NCBI GenBank assembly: GCA_017634065.1
Contig: JAGBOC010000020.1
Coordinates: forward strand, 1 to 64,000
Direction: 5' to 3'
Length of the DNA stretch: 64,000 bases
From: Lachnospiraceae bacterium
GTDB taxonomy: Bacteria; Bacillota; Clostridia; Lachnospirales; Lachnospiraceae
Part shown: piece by piece, positions 9,101 to 17,136 of the stretch
Layout of the letters: each line of letters opens with the position of its first letter
Position numbering within the stretch: position 1 is the stretch's first letter
Notes under the pieces: model-generated
Seen by the model: the letters and a program-made list of their open reading frames with translations, nothing else
Told to the model about the DNA's origin: nothing
The model's database searches: none
Translations under genes and position numbers: made by a program

Positions 9101-9756
9101 GGATATTCGGTGGAGACGGATGGGGTTATGACATCGGATTTGGTGGTGTAGACCACGTTCTCGCATCAAATGAAGATGTTAATATAATGATATTTGATAC
9201 AGAGGTTTATTCAAATACAGGTGGTCAATCATCAAAAGCAACTCCTACTGGTGCAGTAGCACAATTTGCAGCAGGTGGTAAGGAAGTTAAAAAGAAAGAT
9301 ATCGCATCTATAGCAATGTCTTATGGTTATGTATATGTAGCACAGATTTGTCTTGGTGCTGATAGGAATCAGGCTGTAAAGGCTATAAAGGAAGCAGAAA
9401 ACTATCACGGACCTTCACTTATAATTGCATATGCACCATGTATAAATCACGGTATAAAGAAAGGTATGGGTAAGGCTGAAGTGGAGGAAAAACTTGCAGT
9501 AGAGTGCGGATATTGGAATAATTTCAGATTTAGACCAAATGCTACAGGTGAAGAGAAGAAGTTTTGTCTTGATAGCCCAGAACCAAACTTTGATAAGTAT
9601 CAAGAGTTCCTTGATGGAGAAGTTCGTTACTCATCACTTGCCCTTAAAGATAAAGAAAAAGCATTAAGACTGTTTGAAAAGAATCAAAATGAAGCAAAGG
9701 CAAGATATACTTATCTTAAAGCGCTTGGAAATCTCTACGCAACACCAATTCAATAG
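6199..9756 (+). CDS. nifJ: Pyruvate:ferredoxin (flavodoxin) oxidoreductase, single chain
   Basis: Central fermentative enzyme: pyruvate plus CoA to acetyl-CoA, CO2 and reduced ferredoxin. The 1185-residue chain contains all domains in the usual order. The pyruvate-binding domain comes first (AIYPITPSSVMAEHTDEWA near residue 32). The 2x[4Fe-4S] ferredoxin domain follows, with CIECNFCSIVCP at about 696-706 and CTGCGVCADTCP at about 752-762. The third-cluster cysteines are at ACAGCGETP (about 822, 825), ATGCSS (about 850) and APCINHG (about 1080). The thiamine diphosphate site is GGDGWGYDIGFGG near 971 with YSNTGGQ. Length is typical. The gene is monocistronic between its own promoter and a strong terminator, which fits a highly expressed enzyme of an anaerobe. 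Confidence 0.98.
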   Translation: MAKKVVRKMKTMDGNEAAAHASYAYTEVAAIYPITPSSVMAEHTDEWATEGRKNIFGETVQVKEMQSEAGAAGAVHGSLAAGALTTTYTASQGLLLMIPNLYKIAGEGLPGVFNVSARAVASHALSIFGDHSDIYACRQTGACMLASGSVQEVMDLTPVAHLSAIKGKIPFINFFDGFRTSHEIQKVETWDYKDLKGLLDNKALKEFRDNAMNPNHPNERGSAQNPDIFFQVREASNTNYNKMPKIVEEYMNAINSMIGTNYKLFSYYGDKTANHVIIAMGSVCQTIEEYIDYMNKKKKAKIGVIEVHLYRPFSKEHLLKALPSTVKTISVLDRTKEPGAFGEPLYLDVVASLKGTKFEKCKILGGRYGLGSKNTTPEQISAVYANKTLNGFTIGINDDVTKLSLKEGATFDSTPEGTTCCKFWGLGSDGTVGANKNSIKIIGDNTDMFVQAYFDYDSKKSGGVTTSHLRFGKKPIKSTYLISKANFVACHKSSYLESYNMVEDLVDGGTFLLNCDWDQNALEKNLPDHVKKYIATHKINFYTIDGVKIGIETGMGPTRINTILQSAFFKLANIIPEKKAIEYMKSAAKATYGRKGEDVVKKNFDAIDAGATGMVKVNVPASWKTIKVKEAKTSQSKGPKDVVKFVDLIQKAVNNKKGDELPVSAFKDYVYGNTPSGTSAYEKRGIAVKVPTWHKDNCIECNFCSIVCPHAAIRPVALSAKEVKDIPKGMSVKDLNGMDGYKFTIVTSVMDCTGCGVCADTCPGMRGEKALVMKDLEQAMDEQKYFDYAVKLEEKEDVVEHYGEHTVKGSQFKKPYLEFSGACAGCGETPYAKLVTQLFGDRMYIANATGCSSIWGNSSPSTPYTKDSRGRGPAWNNSLFEDNAEFGYGMFLAQKAIRGSLLKKAEELMLESSGALKDALKEYLDTKDSSKENGKATDKLLPLLEKSTNSLAKELVAKKDFLSKKSQWIFGGDGWGYDIGFGGVDHVLASNEDVNIMIFDTEVYSNTGGQSSKATPTGAVAQFAAGGKEVKKKDIASIAMSYGYVYVAQICLGADRNQAVKAIKEAENYHGPSLIIAYAPCINHGIKKGMGKAEVEEKLAVECGYWNNFRFRPNATGEEKKFCLDSPEPNFDKYQEFLDGEVRYSSLALKDKEKALRLFEKNQNEAKARYTYLKALGNLYATPIQ

Positions 9757-9766
9757 TTAATAAATA

Positions 9767-9798
9767 AAACCTATCTTTTCTAAAAGATAGGTTTTTTA
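9767..9798 (+). terminator. Strong Rho-independent terminator after PFOR
   Basis: A 13-bp perfect stem (9767-9779 with 9782-9794, core CCTATC/GATAGG) around a tight CT turn, running into a T-rich tail. Confidence 0.9.
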
Positions 9799-9804
9799 TT
9801 GCCA

Positions 9805-9833
9805 TTAACAAAAGGGCATAATTAGTGTATAAT
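9805..9833 (+). promoter_or_regulatory. Promoter of the HAD gene, predicted to give a leaderless mRNA
   Basis: TTAACA (9805-9810), 17 bases, TATAAT (9828-9833). The ATG at 9840 begins only six bases after the -10 box, at the expected transcription start itself. No ribosome binding site could be transcribed. Confidence 0.75.
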
Positions 9834-9839
9834 ATAATT

Positions 9840-10523
9840 ATGGAGAAGAGAATAATAAAAGCCGTCCTATTCGATTTAGATGGGACAATAATTGACACAG
9901 AAAAATATTATAGAAAGAATTGGCCTAAAACTTTTGCTAGTTTTGGATATAGTATTACTGATGAGCAGGGTTTAAAACTGAGATCACTTGGAAGTCCTTA
10001 TGCTGAAGAGTATCTGAAAAAACTTTTTGGCGAAGACATTGATGTAGAAGCTATAAAAAAATATGCAAGAAGTTTAGTTGATGAAGATGTCAAAAAAAAT
10101 GGCATAGAGGTTAAACCAGGTGTTATGTCATGCCTTAAGTTTTTAAGACCTAAAAATATAAAAGTTGCTATAGTGACAGCAACAGCTGTAGAAAGAACTA
10201 AAAGGTATATTGATGAGATAGGATTAAGTGCGTATTTTGATGATATTATAAGTGCAAAAGATGTTAAGTGTGGTAAACCTGCACCTGATGTGTATTTGAC
10301 AGCTTGTGAGAAATTAAATATTAAACCTGAAAATACAATAGCAGTCGAAGATTCTCCAAATGGTGTGATAAGTGCAAGTCGAGCAGGATGTAATACTGTG
10401 ATGGTGCCAGACCAGACAGAACCTGATGATGAGTTAAAAGAATATATATTCGTTACACTCAAATCATTAAATGATTTTGAAAGTATGGTTAAGACACAAA
10501 GTATTGAGTTTACAAATGTATAA
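9840..10523 (+). CDS. HAD superfamily phosphatase/phosphoglucomutase-like protein
   Basis: A 227-residue haloacid dehalogenase protein of subfamily IA. Motif I is VLFDLDGTIIDTE, motif II IVTATAVERT, the motif III lysine lies in GKPAPDVYLTACEKL, and motif IV is AVEDSPNGVISASRAG. The helical cap between motifs I and II (about residues 15-80) is the beta-phosphoglucomutase/phosphoglycolate type. Substrate cannot be told; sugar-phosphate phosphatase or mutase activity is most likely. The GTG at 9825 lies upstream of the -10 box and cannot be the start. It is monocistronic, with its own promoter and the terminator at 10522. Confidence 0.88.
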   Translation: MEKRIIKAVLFDLDGTIIDTEKYYRKNWPKTFASFGYSITDEQGLKLRSLGSPYAEEYLKKLFGEDIDVEAIKKYARSLVDEDVKKNGIEVKPGVMSCLKFLRPKNIKVAIVTATAVERTKRYIDEIGLSAYFDDIISAKDVKCGKPAPDVYLTACEKLNIKPENTIAVEDSPNGVISASRAGCNTVMVPDQTEPDDELKEYIFVTLKSLNDFESMVKTQSIEFTNV

Positions 10524-10546
10524 AGGTGGGAAAGACCACCTTTTTT
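10522..10546 (+). terminator. Rho-independent terminator after the HAD gene
   Basis: AAAGGTGG/CCACCTTT stem (10522-10529 with 10536-10543), 6-base loop, T tail. The first bases overlap the TAA stop. Confidence 0.85.
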
Positions 10547-10580
10547 ATTGTTATATTATTCTTTTACTCTCTACAATTAG

Positions 10581-10609
10581 TTGTAAAAATCCCAAAATAA
10601 TAGTATAAT
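10581..10609 (+). promoter_or_regulatory. Promoter of the glycan/heptose cluster, predicted leaderless
   Basis: TTGTAA (10581-10586), 17 bases, TATAAT (10604-10609). The glycosyltransferase ATG at 10618 comes eight bases after the -10 box and no Shine-Dalgarno is present between them. Confidence 0.7.
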
Positions 10610-10617
10610 TAAATGTT

Positions 10618-13600
10618 ATGAATCAAGAACTAAAAAATCTGCAGCAAAAGTATGCTGTCAATCTTTTTGATTGGTATGATTTTAGGTCAAAATCTACCGG
10701 CAAAGAGAAAGATAGCATTGTTTTAGTTATTGGAGATGTAGATGATAATTTCATATTTCCGCTTTCTAAAAGGGTGAAGCATTTGTCAATTGTTCTTGAG
10801 ACAGAGGAAATGGAGAAGGTGGTTAGTTATTTAAGCCTTCCACAAAATGTCACAATCTACAATGAATTACTTGATGATGATATTAGAGAGTTGGGAAGTA
10901 AACTAAATGGCATAGTTTTTGATTATGTCATAGTCCCATCTATGACTAAAAAGATTTCAAACTTAACTGGCGATAAACTAAATGATGTAGTCGACTTTCT
11001 TTCGCAGAATTATACGGATGATAAGGGGACAGTTCTTATCGCATTTGACAATAAAAATAGCTTTAGTGTGATTGGCGGTTCAAAAATTGACGATGAGATA
11101 TTGTCTTTTTCGTGGAATGAGATAGAAGCATTTAGACATAATACTAAAGAGAAATATGCCTATTCTGAAACAAATATTTATTATCCAATGCCTGAATATA
11201 AGTTTCCTTTAAGAGTTTATAGTGATAGATATTTACCAAAACTTGAAGATGAGAGCGAGATGACAAGAAATCTTGTTGGCATTGGTAAGTTTAGTGAGTA
11301 TTGTAATTCATATATATTAATTTTTGATGCTAAAAAAGTTGCGGTAGATGAGAATGAGTTTAGGACAATCTATGTAAAATACAATCTAAATCGTGCAAAA
11401 AGATTTGCACTTCGGACAAGCATTCTTGAAGATACAGCTGGAAAAAAGATAGTTGTTAAGAAATCAGTATATCCAGAAGCAAATAGACAGATAAAAGATA
11501 TGGTCGACAATATTTCAGTGATAAAAAATCATAATATAGAGATATTGAAACCAATCAAATATGTTAGCGAAAACGAGACAAGTGATGACAAAGCCTATGT
11601 AGTATATCCTTTCATAGAAGGAGAAATGCTTACAGATGTTATACTTGATAGAATTAAACATGGTGAAAAAGAAAAAGAAGTTATTTCTGAATACATGTAT
11701 AAAATCATAGGTAAGTTTGGTGGCATCATACAGAATTATAACCTTGATTGCACTTTCCAAAATGTAATCGTAGTGGATAAAAAATTATATGTCATAGATA
11801 GTGAGTGGATTTCAAGAGACACGACAGAAGTAGACTTTTTGAGATATAGGATACTTAAATATTTTTGGAAATCATGTAGACAGCATTTATCTTATAGTAC
11901 TTTTAAGGATTTAGTTAGGGACTTTGGCATAGGATATATGGATGCAGAGAGATATGAAAATGCTGAAAATGAGTTCCAATCTAAAGTTCATGAAAATATC
12001 AACAATCTTGATGTGACGAAGTATGAAGACTTAAATCCCGGTTATGCAAAATTATATTATATTAAAGCAGAACTTGATAGAGTGAGAGAACAACTTGATA
12101 GAATTACAGGTGAAAATAATGCTGTAGACTATCAAGCAAATAAACAAAATGAAATTATAAGACTCACTAATGTGCATGTAAATAATCTTGAGAATATAAT
12201 TAAAAACTTGCAAGACCAGGTGAAGGCTCTTACTGAACAAAATGGTATTTTGTTTAGAAGAGAAGGTCTCATATATAAGATATCAAGAAAGGTAAAATCC
12301 ATTGTAAAAAAATTACTACCAGCTGAAACTATTCGTAATAAGATTTGCAAATATCTATATAGAACGATAAGACATCCATTCAAGATGTTAAAAACTTATC
12401 TGACAAGTGCTGGACGAAATAGAATAGTTGGAGACTTTATGATTGGGGATGCATATTTTGAGTGTGGAAAGGTTGCACTTCCAAAATGTGATTTACCTAA
12501 AGTTTCTATCATTATACCTTGTTATAACCAGATTAGATACACATATAAGTGTCTCTATTCTATTATGAAAAATACAAATGCCGAAGAGACACCTTATGAA
12601 GTTATCATAGCTGATGATGTTTCAACTGACACGACAAGAAATATAAGTAAGTATGTTGATAATATAGTAGTTAATAGAAATACAGAGAACCTTGGTTTCT
12701 TAAAGAATTGTAATGAAGCAGCAAAACTTGCAAGAGGAGAATACATATACTTTTTAAATAATGATACTGAAGTTCATCCAAATTATTTATCATCACTAGT
12801 AAAACTCATTGAAGAAAACTCATCTATAGGTATGGTGGGCTCTAAACTTTTATTTGCTGATGGCACTCTGCAAGAGGCAGGAGGCATTATCTGGAGTGAT
12901 GGTGAGGGTGCTAATTATGGAAGAGGTGATGACCCAGATGACTTTAAATATAATTATGTAAAAGAAGTTGACTATATATCAGGCGCATCAATTATGATAA
13001 GAAAAAATCTCTGGAATATTATTGGAGGTTTTGATGAAAGATACACACCAGCATATTGTGAAGATTCTGATTTCGCATTTGAAGTTAGAAAATATGGATA
13101 TAAAGTTGTGTATCAGCCATTATCTGTTGTCACACATTTTGAAGGGGTAAGCAATGGAACAGATGAAAATAAAGAAGGTAGCATCAAGTCTTATCAGCTT
13201 ATAAATAAAGAAAAGTTAAAAGAAAAGTGGAAGGATGAGTTCATCAATCAATTTCCACATTCAGATGTGCCAGATATATTTAGAGCAAGAGAAAGATCAA
13301 TTGGAAAGAAAACAATTTTATTCATAGATCATTATGTTCCTACTTGGGATAAAGATGCAGGTTCAAAAACAGTTTACTCTTATATGATGATGTTTAAGAA
13401 AATGGGGTACTCTGTCAAGTTTCTAGGCGATAACTTTTTGATTAATTCTCCATATGGTGACATCTTGCAACAGGCTGGAGTAGAAGTAATCTATGGCAAT
13501 AGTGTTCAGTCAAACTTATGGGGTTATCTAAAGGATAATAAGAGAAGTTTTGATTACATTTTCTTAAATAGACCACATATAGCTATAAAGTATATAGATT

Positions 13601-14406
13601 TTATTCGCCAAAATATGTACACAAAGATAATTTATTATGGACACGATTTGCATTATATGAGACTACAACGTGAATATGATTTAATGGGAGATGAGTCAGC
13701 ACTTTATGAGTTTAAGTATTATAGAAATCTTGAGTATTCACTTTTGTATAAGGCAGATATAAGTTATTATCCTTCATATAAAGAAATTGAAGAGATTAAA
13801 AAAGTAGATGATACCTTAAGAGTGAAAGCAATAAATGCTTATATGTTTGATGAAAAGCCTATCGTTCACAGAGATTTTGAAAAGACAAAAGATATTTTAT
13901 TTGTAGGTGGTTTTAGTCACGACCCAAATAAAGATGCGATAAGATGGCTTCATGAGAGCATAATGCCAAGGATTAAAGCAAGAAATAGCAATATTAATTT
14001 GATAGTTGTTGGCTCAAATCCAACCGATGAGATTATAAAGATATGTGAGGATGGTGGCTATATCTTAAAAGGATTTGTCCCAGATGATGAATTATTAAAA
14101 TTATATGATGACACAAGAATAGTTATAGCCCCACTTCGATATGGTGCAGGTATAAAGGGTAAAATTATCGAAGCAATGGCAAATGGTGCTGCCATAGTGA
14201 CTACTAATTGCGGAGCTGAAGGAATAGTTGATGCACCATATTTTATGAAGATTCAAGATGATGCATTAAGTTTTGCTAATGAAGTTATAAAACTTTATGA
14301 TAACTTTGAAGAGTTAAAAGAACTTTCTATTGAAACTCAAAAAGTAATTAATAGCAGATTTACCATGGATGCAGCATGGAATATAATAAAGGATGATTTT
14401 GAATGA
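10618..14406 (+). CDS. Multi-domain glycosyltransferase: kinase-like domain + coiled coil + GT2 + GT4
   Basis: A 1262-residue cytoplasmic protein. Residues 1-200 look like a Rossmann/methyltransferase-like region (IVLVIGDVDD, VFDYVIVPS), tentatively. Residues 255-450 resemble a small-molecule or lipopolysaccharide kinase fold: the Lys-bearing IVVKKSVYPE, hinge YVVYPFIEGE, catalytic-loop NLDCTFQN and metal-binding VIDSEW. Residues 479-565 are a long coiled coil. Residues 627-840 are a GT2 domain (VSIIIPCYNQ, IADDVSTD, FLNNDTE, CEDSDF), and 896-1262 a GT4 domain (IDHYVPTWDKDAGS, VGGFSHDPNKDA, YGAGIKGKIIEAMANG). It probably adds two sugars in sequence to a surface glycan. Its stop overlaps the hddC start by four bases. 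The kinase-like call is inference from motifs. Confidence 0.88.
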   Translation: MNQELKNLQQKYAVNLFDWYDFRSKSTGKEKDSIVLVIGDVDDNFIFPLSKRVKHLSIVLETEEMEKVVSYLSLPQNVTIYNELLDDDIRELGSKLNGIVFDYVIVPSMTKKISNLTGDKLNDVVDFLSQNYTDDKGTVLIAFDNKNSFSVIGGSKIDDEILSFSWNEIEAFRHNTKEKYAYSETNIYYPMPEYKFPLRVYSDRYLPKLEDESEMTRNLVGIGKFSEYCNSYILIFDAKKVAVDENEFRTIYVKYNLNRAKRFALRTSILEDTAGKKIVVKKSVYPEANRQIKDMVDNISVIKNHNIEILKPIKYVSENETSDDKAYVVYPFIEGEMLTDVILDRIKHGEKEKEVISEYMYKIIGKFGGIIQNYNLDCTFQNVIVVDKKLYVIDSEWISRDTTEVDFLRYRILKYFWKSCRQHLSYSTFKDLVRDFGIGYMDAERYENAENEFQSKVHENINNLDVTKYEDLNPGYAKLYYIKAELDRVREQLDRITGENNAVDYQANKQNEIIRLTNVHVNNLENIIKNLQDQVKALTEQNGILFRREGLIYKISRKVKSIVKKLLPAETIRNKICKYLYRTIRHPFKMLKTYLTSAGRNRIVGDFMIGDAYFECGKVALPKCDLPKVSIIIPCYNQIRYTYKCLYSIMKNTNAEETPYEVIIADDVSTDTTRNISKYVDNIVVNRNTENLGFLKNCNEAAKLARGEYIYFLNNDTEVHPNYLSSLVKLIEENSSIGMVGSKLLFADGTLQEAGGIIWSDGEGANYGRGDDPDDFKYNYVKEVDYISGASIMIRKNLWNIIGGFDERYTPAYCEDSDFAFEVRKYGYKVVYQPLSVVTHFEGVSNGTDENKEGSIKSYQLINKEKLKEKWKDEFINQFPHSDVPDIFRARERSIGKKTILFIDHYVPTWDKDAGSKTVYSYMMMFKKMGYSVKFLGDNFLINSPYGDILQQAGVEVIYGNSVQSNLWGYLKDNKRSFDYIFLNRPHIAIKYIDFIRQNMYTKIIYYGHDLHYMRLQREYDLMGDESALYEFKYYRNLEYSLLYKADISYYPSYKEIEEIKKVDDTLRVKAINAYMFDEKPIVHRDFEKTKDILFVGGFSHDPNKDAIRWLHESIMPRIKARNSNINLIVVGSNPTDEIIKICEDGGYILKGFVPDDELLKLYDDTRIVIAPLRYGAGIKGKIIEAMANGAAIVTTNCGAEGIVDAPYFMKIQDDALSFANEVIKLYDNFEELKELSIETQKVINSRFTMDAAWNIIKDDFE

Positions 14407-15149
14407 TGCAGTCTATAATACTTTGTGGCGGACAGGGGACGAGACTACGATCAGTTATTGGAGAAAAACAAAAGACAATGACTGAAATCAATAATGAGCC
14501 ATTTTTAGTAAATATAATTAAATATTTAAAGAGCTATAAGATTACCAATGTGATATTCGCAACTGGCTATAAAAGTCATGAGGTTAGAAATTATTTTGGC
14601 GACAAGTATTTCTTTGGAGTAGAAGTTAGTTATGCTGAAGAGAAAATAGCACTTGGTACTGGTGGTGCGATAAGAAATTGTCTTGATAAGATGAAATATG
14701 ACTATGTACTTATCTTAAATGGAGATACATTGTTTAATGCTAACTTATATAAACTTGAAGAAAACTTTTTAGCTCTTAACGCCGATATGAGTATAGCTTG
14801 TAAAGAAATAACTGATAAAAGTCGATATGGCACAATCAAAATAGATTATAGTGGTATAAAGACAGGTGGCGACAAAGAACATGGTATCATAGAATCATTT
14901 GTGGAAAAAACTACGAGTAACCTTTCTGATAAAGAAGATTTATATATTAATGGTGGCATATATATAATGAAGAAATCACTTATTGAAACGATTCCAAGTG
15001 GAGTTAAATCATCTCTTGAGAAAGACTTAATTCCTAAATGGTTAGCAGAAGGTAAGATAATAGGTGCAGAAATTAGTAGTGCAGAGTTTGTTGATATTGG
15101 GACACCAGATAGTTTAAAAGAGTTTAAGGAAAAAAGAGAAGAGTTATAG
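14403..15149 (+). CDS. hddC: D-glycero-D-manno-heptose 1-phosphate guanylyltransferase-like nucleotidyltransferase
   Basis: A 248-residue sugar-1-phosphate nucleotidyltransferase that, in the HddC group, makes GDP-D-glycero-alpha-D-manno-heptose for surface glycans. The N-terminus has the NTP-binding signature ILCGGQGTRLRSVIGEKQKTM. GTGGAIRNCLD and LILNGDTLF (metal-binding Asp) follow, and VDIGTPDSLKEF stands at the C-terminus. The specific assignment rests on the nearby gmhB-like and gmhA-like genes; a related hexose-1-phosphate specificity is possible. It overlaps the upstream glycosyltransferase stop (ATGA). Two successive ATG codons (14403, 14406) are present. Confidence 0.82.
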   Translation: MMQSIILCGGQGTRLRSVIGEKQKTMTEINNEPFLVNIIKYLKSYKITNVIFATGYKSHEVRNYFGDKYFFGVEVSYAEEKIALGTGGAIRNCLDKMKYDYVLILNGDTLFNANLYKLEENFLALNADMSIACKEITDKSRYGTIKIDYSGIKTGGDKEHGIIESFVEKTTSNLSDKEDLYINGGIYIMKKSLIETIPSGVKSSLEKDLIPKWLAEGKIIGAEISSAEFVDIGTPDSLKEFKEKREEL

Positions 15150-15160
15150 GAGATAGTGTA

Positions 15161-15730
15161 ATGAGTAATAAAGGAAAAAAGAGTTTAGGAGTAAAGAGAA
15201 TTGTTTCGGTAGCACTTATGACTGCTATACTATGTGCTGTTTCACCATTTGCACTCACTATCCCAATTAGTCCAGTCCCTATATCTCTTGCTACATTTAT
15301 TATCTATCTAGCAATTATGATTTTAGGAATGAGAGATGGGACGATAAGTGTTGTTTTATATGTTTTACTTGGTTTTGTTGGTGCACCTGTATTTACAGGA
15401 TTTGCAGGTGGTGCAGGTAAAGTTCTTGGACCTACAGGTGGATACATTATAGGATATATTTTTATGTCAATTATAACTGGCTTTTTTGTAGACCGCTCTT
15501 ATAAGTCACATTCTTTCGCTATGCAATTTTTAGGAATGGTTATCGGAACGGCAGTCTTATATCTATTTGGTTCGGCTTGGCTTTCAAAACAGGCAAATAT
15601 GACTTTTATTACAGCACTTTCTGTCGGAACACTTCCATTTATAATTGGTGATTTAGTGAAAATTGTCGTTTCGATAGTAATAGGTGGTAAAGTAAGAAGT
15701 ATTTTAATTAAGAATAATTTTTTGAAGTAA
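15161..15730 (+). CDS. bioY: Biotin ECF transporter S component BioY
   Basis: Membrane protein of 189 residues with about six helices that captures biotin and works with a shared ECF module (EcfA, EcfA', EcfT) encoded elsewhere. The family signature is clear: SPFALTIPISPVPISLATF near residue 30, GMRDGTISVVLYVLLG, GAPVFTGFAGGAGKVLGPTGGYI near 80-100. Start ATG 15161 has GGAG eight bases upstream, formed over the hddC stop codon. No biotin operator is visible. It sits between heptose genes, so its transcription depends on the cluster promoter unless an unseen internal promoter exists. The two functions have no obvious link. Confidence 0.95.
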   Translation: MSNKGKKSLGVKRIVSVALMTAILCAVSPFALTIPISPVPISLATFIIYLAIMILGMRDGTISVVLYVLLGFVGAPVFTGFAGGAGKVLGPTGGYIIGYIFMSIITGFFVDRSYKSHSFAMQFLGMVIGTAVLYLFGSAWLSKQANMTFITALSVGTLPFIIGDLVKIVVSIVIGGKVRSILIKNNFLK

Positions 15731-15741
15731 GAAAATATTTC

Positions 15742-16467
15742 ATGGAGATGAAAAGACAAAAAGTTTTATTTTTAGACAGAGATGGAACCATTTGCTATGA
15801 TGATGGTGCTTTTGGTAGCGAAAAATATCCTTATAAAGAAGTAATTGAAAAGACAAGACCTATAGAAGGTGTAAAAGAAAGTTTAAGATATGCTAAAGAA
15901 AAAGGCTTTATGCTCATTGTCATTTCTAATCAAGCTGGTATAGCAAAAGGACGATTTGGTGAATGTGATACACATTATAGTAATAAACTTTTGCAAGAAA
16001 AACTCGACAATCTAATTGATGGATTTTATTATTGTCCACACCATACAACTGGTAAAAATAATAAAGGCTTTATTGATGATAATGCCAAAATGGATTTGAT
16101 AATTCACTGCAGTTGTAGAAAACCTGAAATCGGTATGTTCCTTAACTGTGAAGAAGATTTAAGAAATGGTAAAGTGCAATACATTGATGAAAGAATTATA
16201 AAAGAAAAAGTATCATATGAGTATGATAGAAGTAAGATATATAAAAGAGAAGTTGAACCAGCAATAGTTGATAAAGAAAACTCATATATGATTGGTGACA
16301 AATGGATTGATGTTTTGGCTGGTGAAAGATATGGTGTGAAACCGATATTTGTGATGAGTGGTGAAGGGTCTGTAGAATACAATTATAAGAAAGATAAACA
16401 AAAAGAACTACCAAAAAAATATGAGATATTTGATGACATAAATCATTTTATCAAGGAGAGTTTATGA
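15742..16467 (+). CDS. gmhB: D-glycero-D-manno-heptose 1,7-bisphosphate phosphatase-like HAD enzyme
   Basis: HAD family IIIA phosphatase of the histidinol-phosphatase/GmhB group, 241 residues. Motif I is VLFLDRDGTICYDDG, motif II VISNQAGIAKGRF; a Cys/His zinc site is suggested by YYCPHH and HCSCRKPEIGMF, and motif IV is YMIGDKWIDVLAGERYG. This is the typical GmhB layout, which removes the C7 phosphate from heptose bisphosphate. It is about 50 residues longer than usual because of an insertion between the zinc loop and motif IV (about residues 140-175). ATG 15742 is used; ATG 15748 is also possible, and neither has a clean ribosome site. Its end overlaps gmhA (ATGA). Confidence 0.82.
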   Translation: MEMKRQKVLFLDRDGTICYDDGAFGSEKYPYKEVIEKTRPIEGVKESLRYAKEKGFMLIVISNQAGIAKGRFGECDTHYSNKLLQEKLDNLIDGFYYCPHHTTGKNNKGFIDDNAKMDLIIHCSCRKPEIGMFLNCEEDLRNGKVQYIDERIIKEKVSYEYDRSKIYKREVEPAIVDKENSYMIGDKWIDVLAGERYGVKPIFVMSGEGSVEYNYKKDKQKELPKKYEIFDDINHFIKESL

Positions 16468-17126
16468 AATACATTGATGCACTTTGTGAAAGAAGAAAAG
16501 TATTAGAACCTATCAAGTATGACATAGTAAGAGCTTTTGAAATATTAAGAGATTGTTATAGTACGAAAAATAAAGTCTTAATTTGCGGAAATGGTGGAAG
16601 TGCTTCAGATTCATCTCACATAACTGGAGAACTAATGAAAGGCTTTAAGAAAAAAAGACAGATTGATGAGAAGTTGGAAGAAAGACTGCTTAAATCTATA
16701 GAAGATTACTATGACAAGAATAATAATTTTGCATCAAATACTAAACTTGAAGAGATGAAAAAAAATCTTGAGCAGGGTCTACCAACTATCGATTTGACAA
16801 GTTTCGTTGGGTTAAACACTGCATATGCAAATGACAAAAATGCTGATTATGTATATGCCAATTGTGTCCTTGGCCTAGGTAATGCAAATGACGCACTTAT
16901 AGCTATATCTACATCTGGCAACTCCAAAAATGTGATTAATGCTTCTCTTGTTGCAAAAGCAAAGAATATAAAAGTTATAGCCCTGACTGGTAAAGATGGT
17001 GGAGCGCTTAAGGATATAGCAGATGTATCAATAGTTGTGCCACTTGATGAGACATATCTTATACAGGAAGAGCATCTTGCTATCTACCATGCACTTTGTC
17101 TTGATATAGAGGAAGAGTTCTTTTAG
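16464..17126 (+). CDS. gmhA: Sedoheptulose-7-phosphate isomerase-like SIS protein
   Basis: First enzyme of heptose nucleotide synthesis: sedoheptulose 7-phosphate to D-glycero-D-manno-heptose 7-phosphate. The SIS domain is clear: VLICGNGGSASDSSHITGEL near residue 38, LIAISTSGNSKNVINAS near 153, VIALTGKDGG, and the C-terminal catalytic helix QEEHLAIYHALC. It has 220 residues, about 30 longer than usual, with an extra charged helical stretch at about 60-95 after the substrate loop. AAGGAGAG lies seven bases before the ATG. With HddC and GmhB it makes three of four steps; no HddA-type GHMP kinase is seen in the window. Confidence 0.85.
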   Translation: MKYIDALCERRKVLEPIKYDIVRAFEILRDCYSTKNKVLICGNGGSASDSSHITGELMKGFKKKRQIDEKLEERLLKSIEDYYDKNNNFASNTKLEEMKKNLEQGLPTIDLTSFVGLNTAYANDKNADYVYANCVLGLGNANDALIAISTSGNSKNVINASLVAKAKNIKVIALTGKDGGALKDIADVSIVVPLDETYLIQEEHLAIYHALCLDIEEEFF

Positions 17127-17136
17127 TTTTTAATAT

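Noticed and set aside
9998..10462. Minus-strand frame of 154 codons opposite the HAD gene
   Set aside because: The plus strand carries all four HAD motifs; the antisense frame has no start signal or family features.
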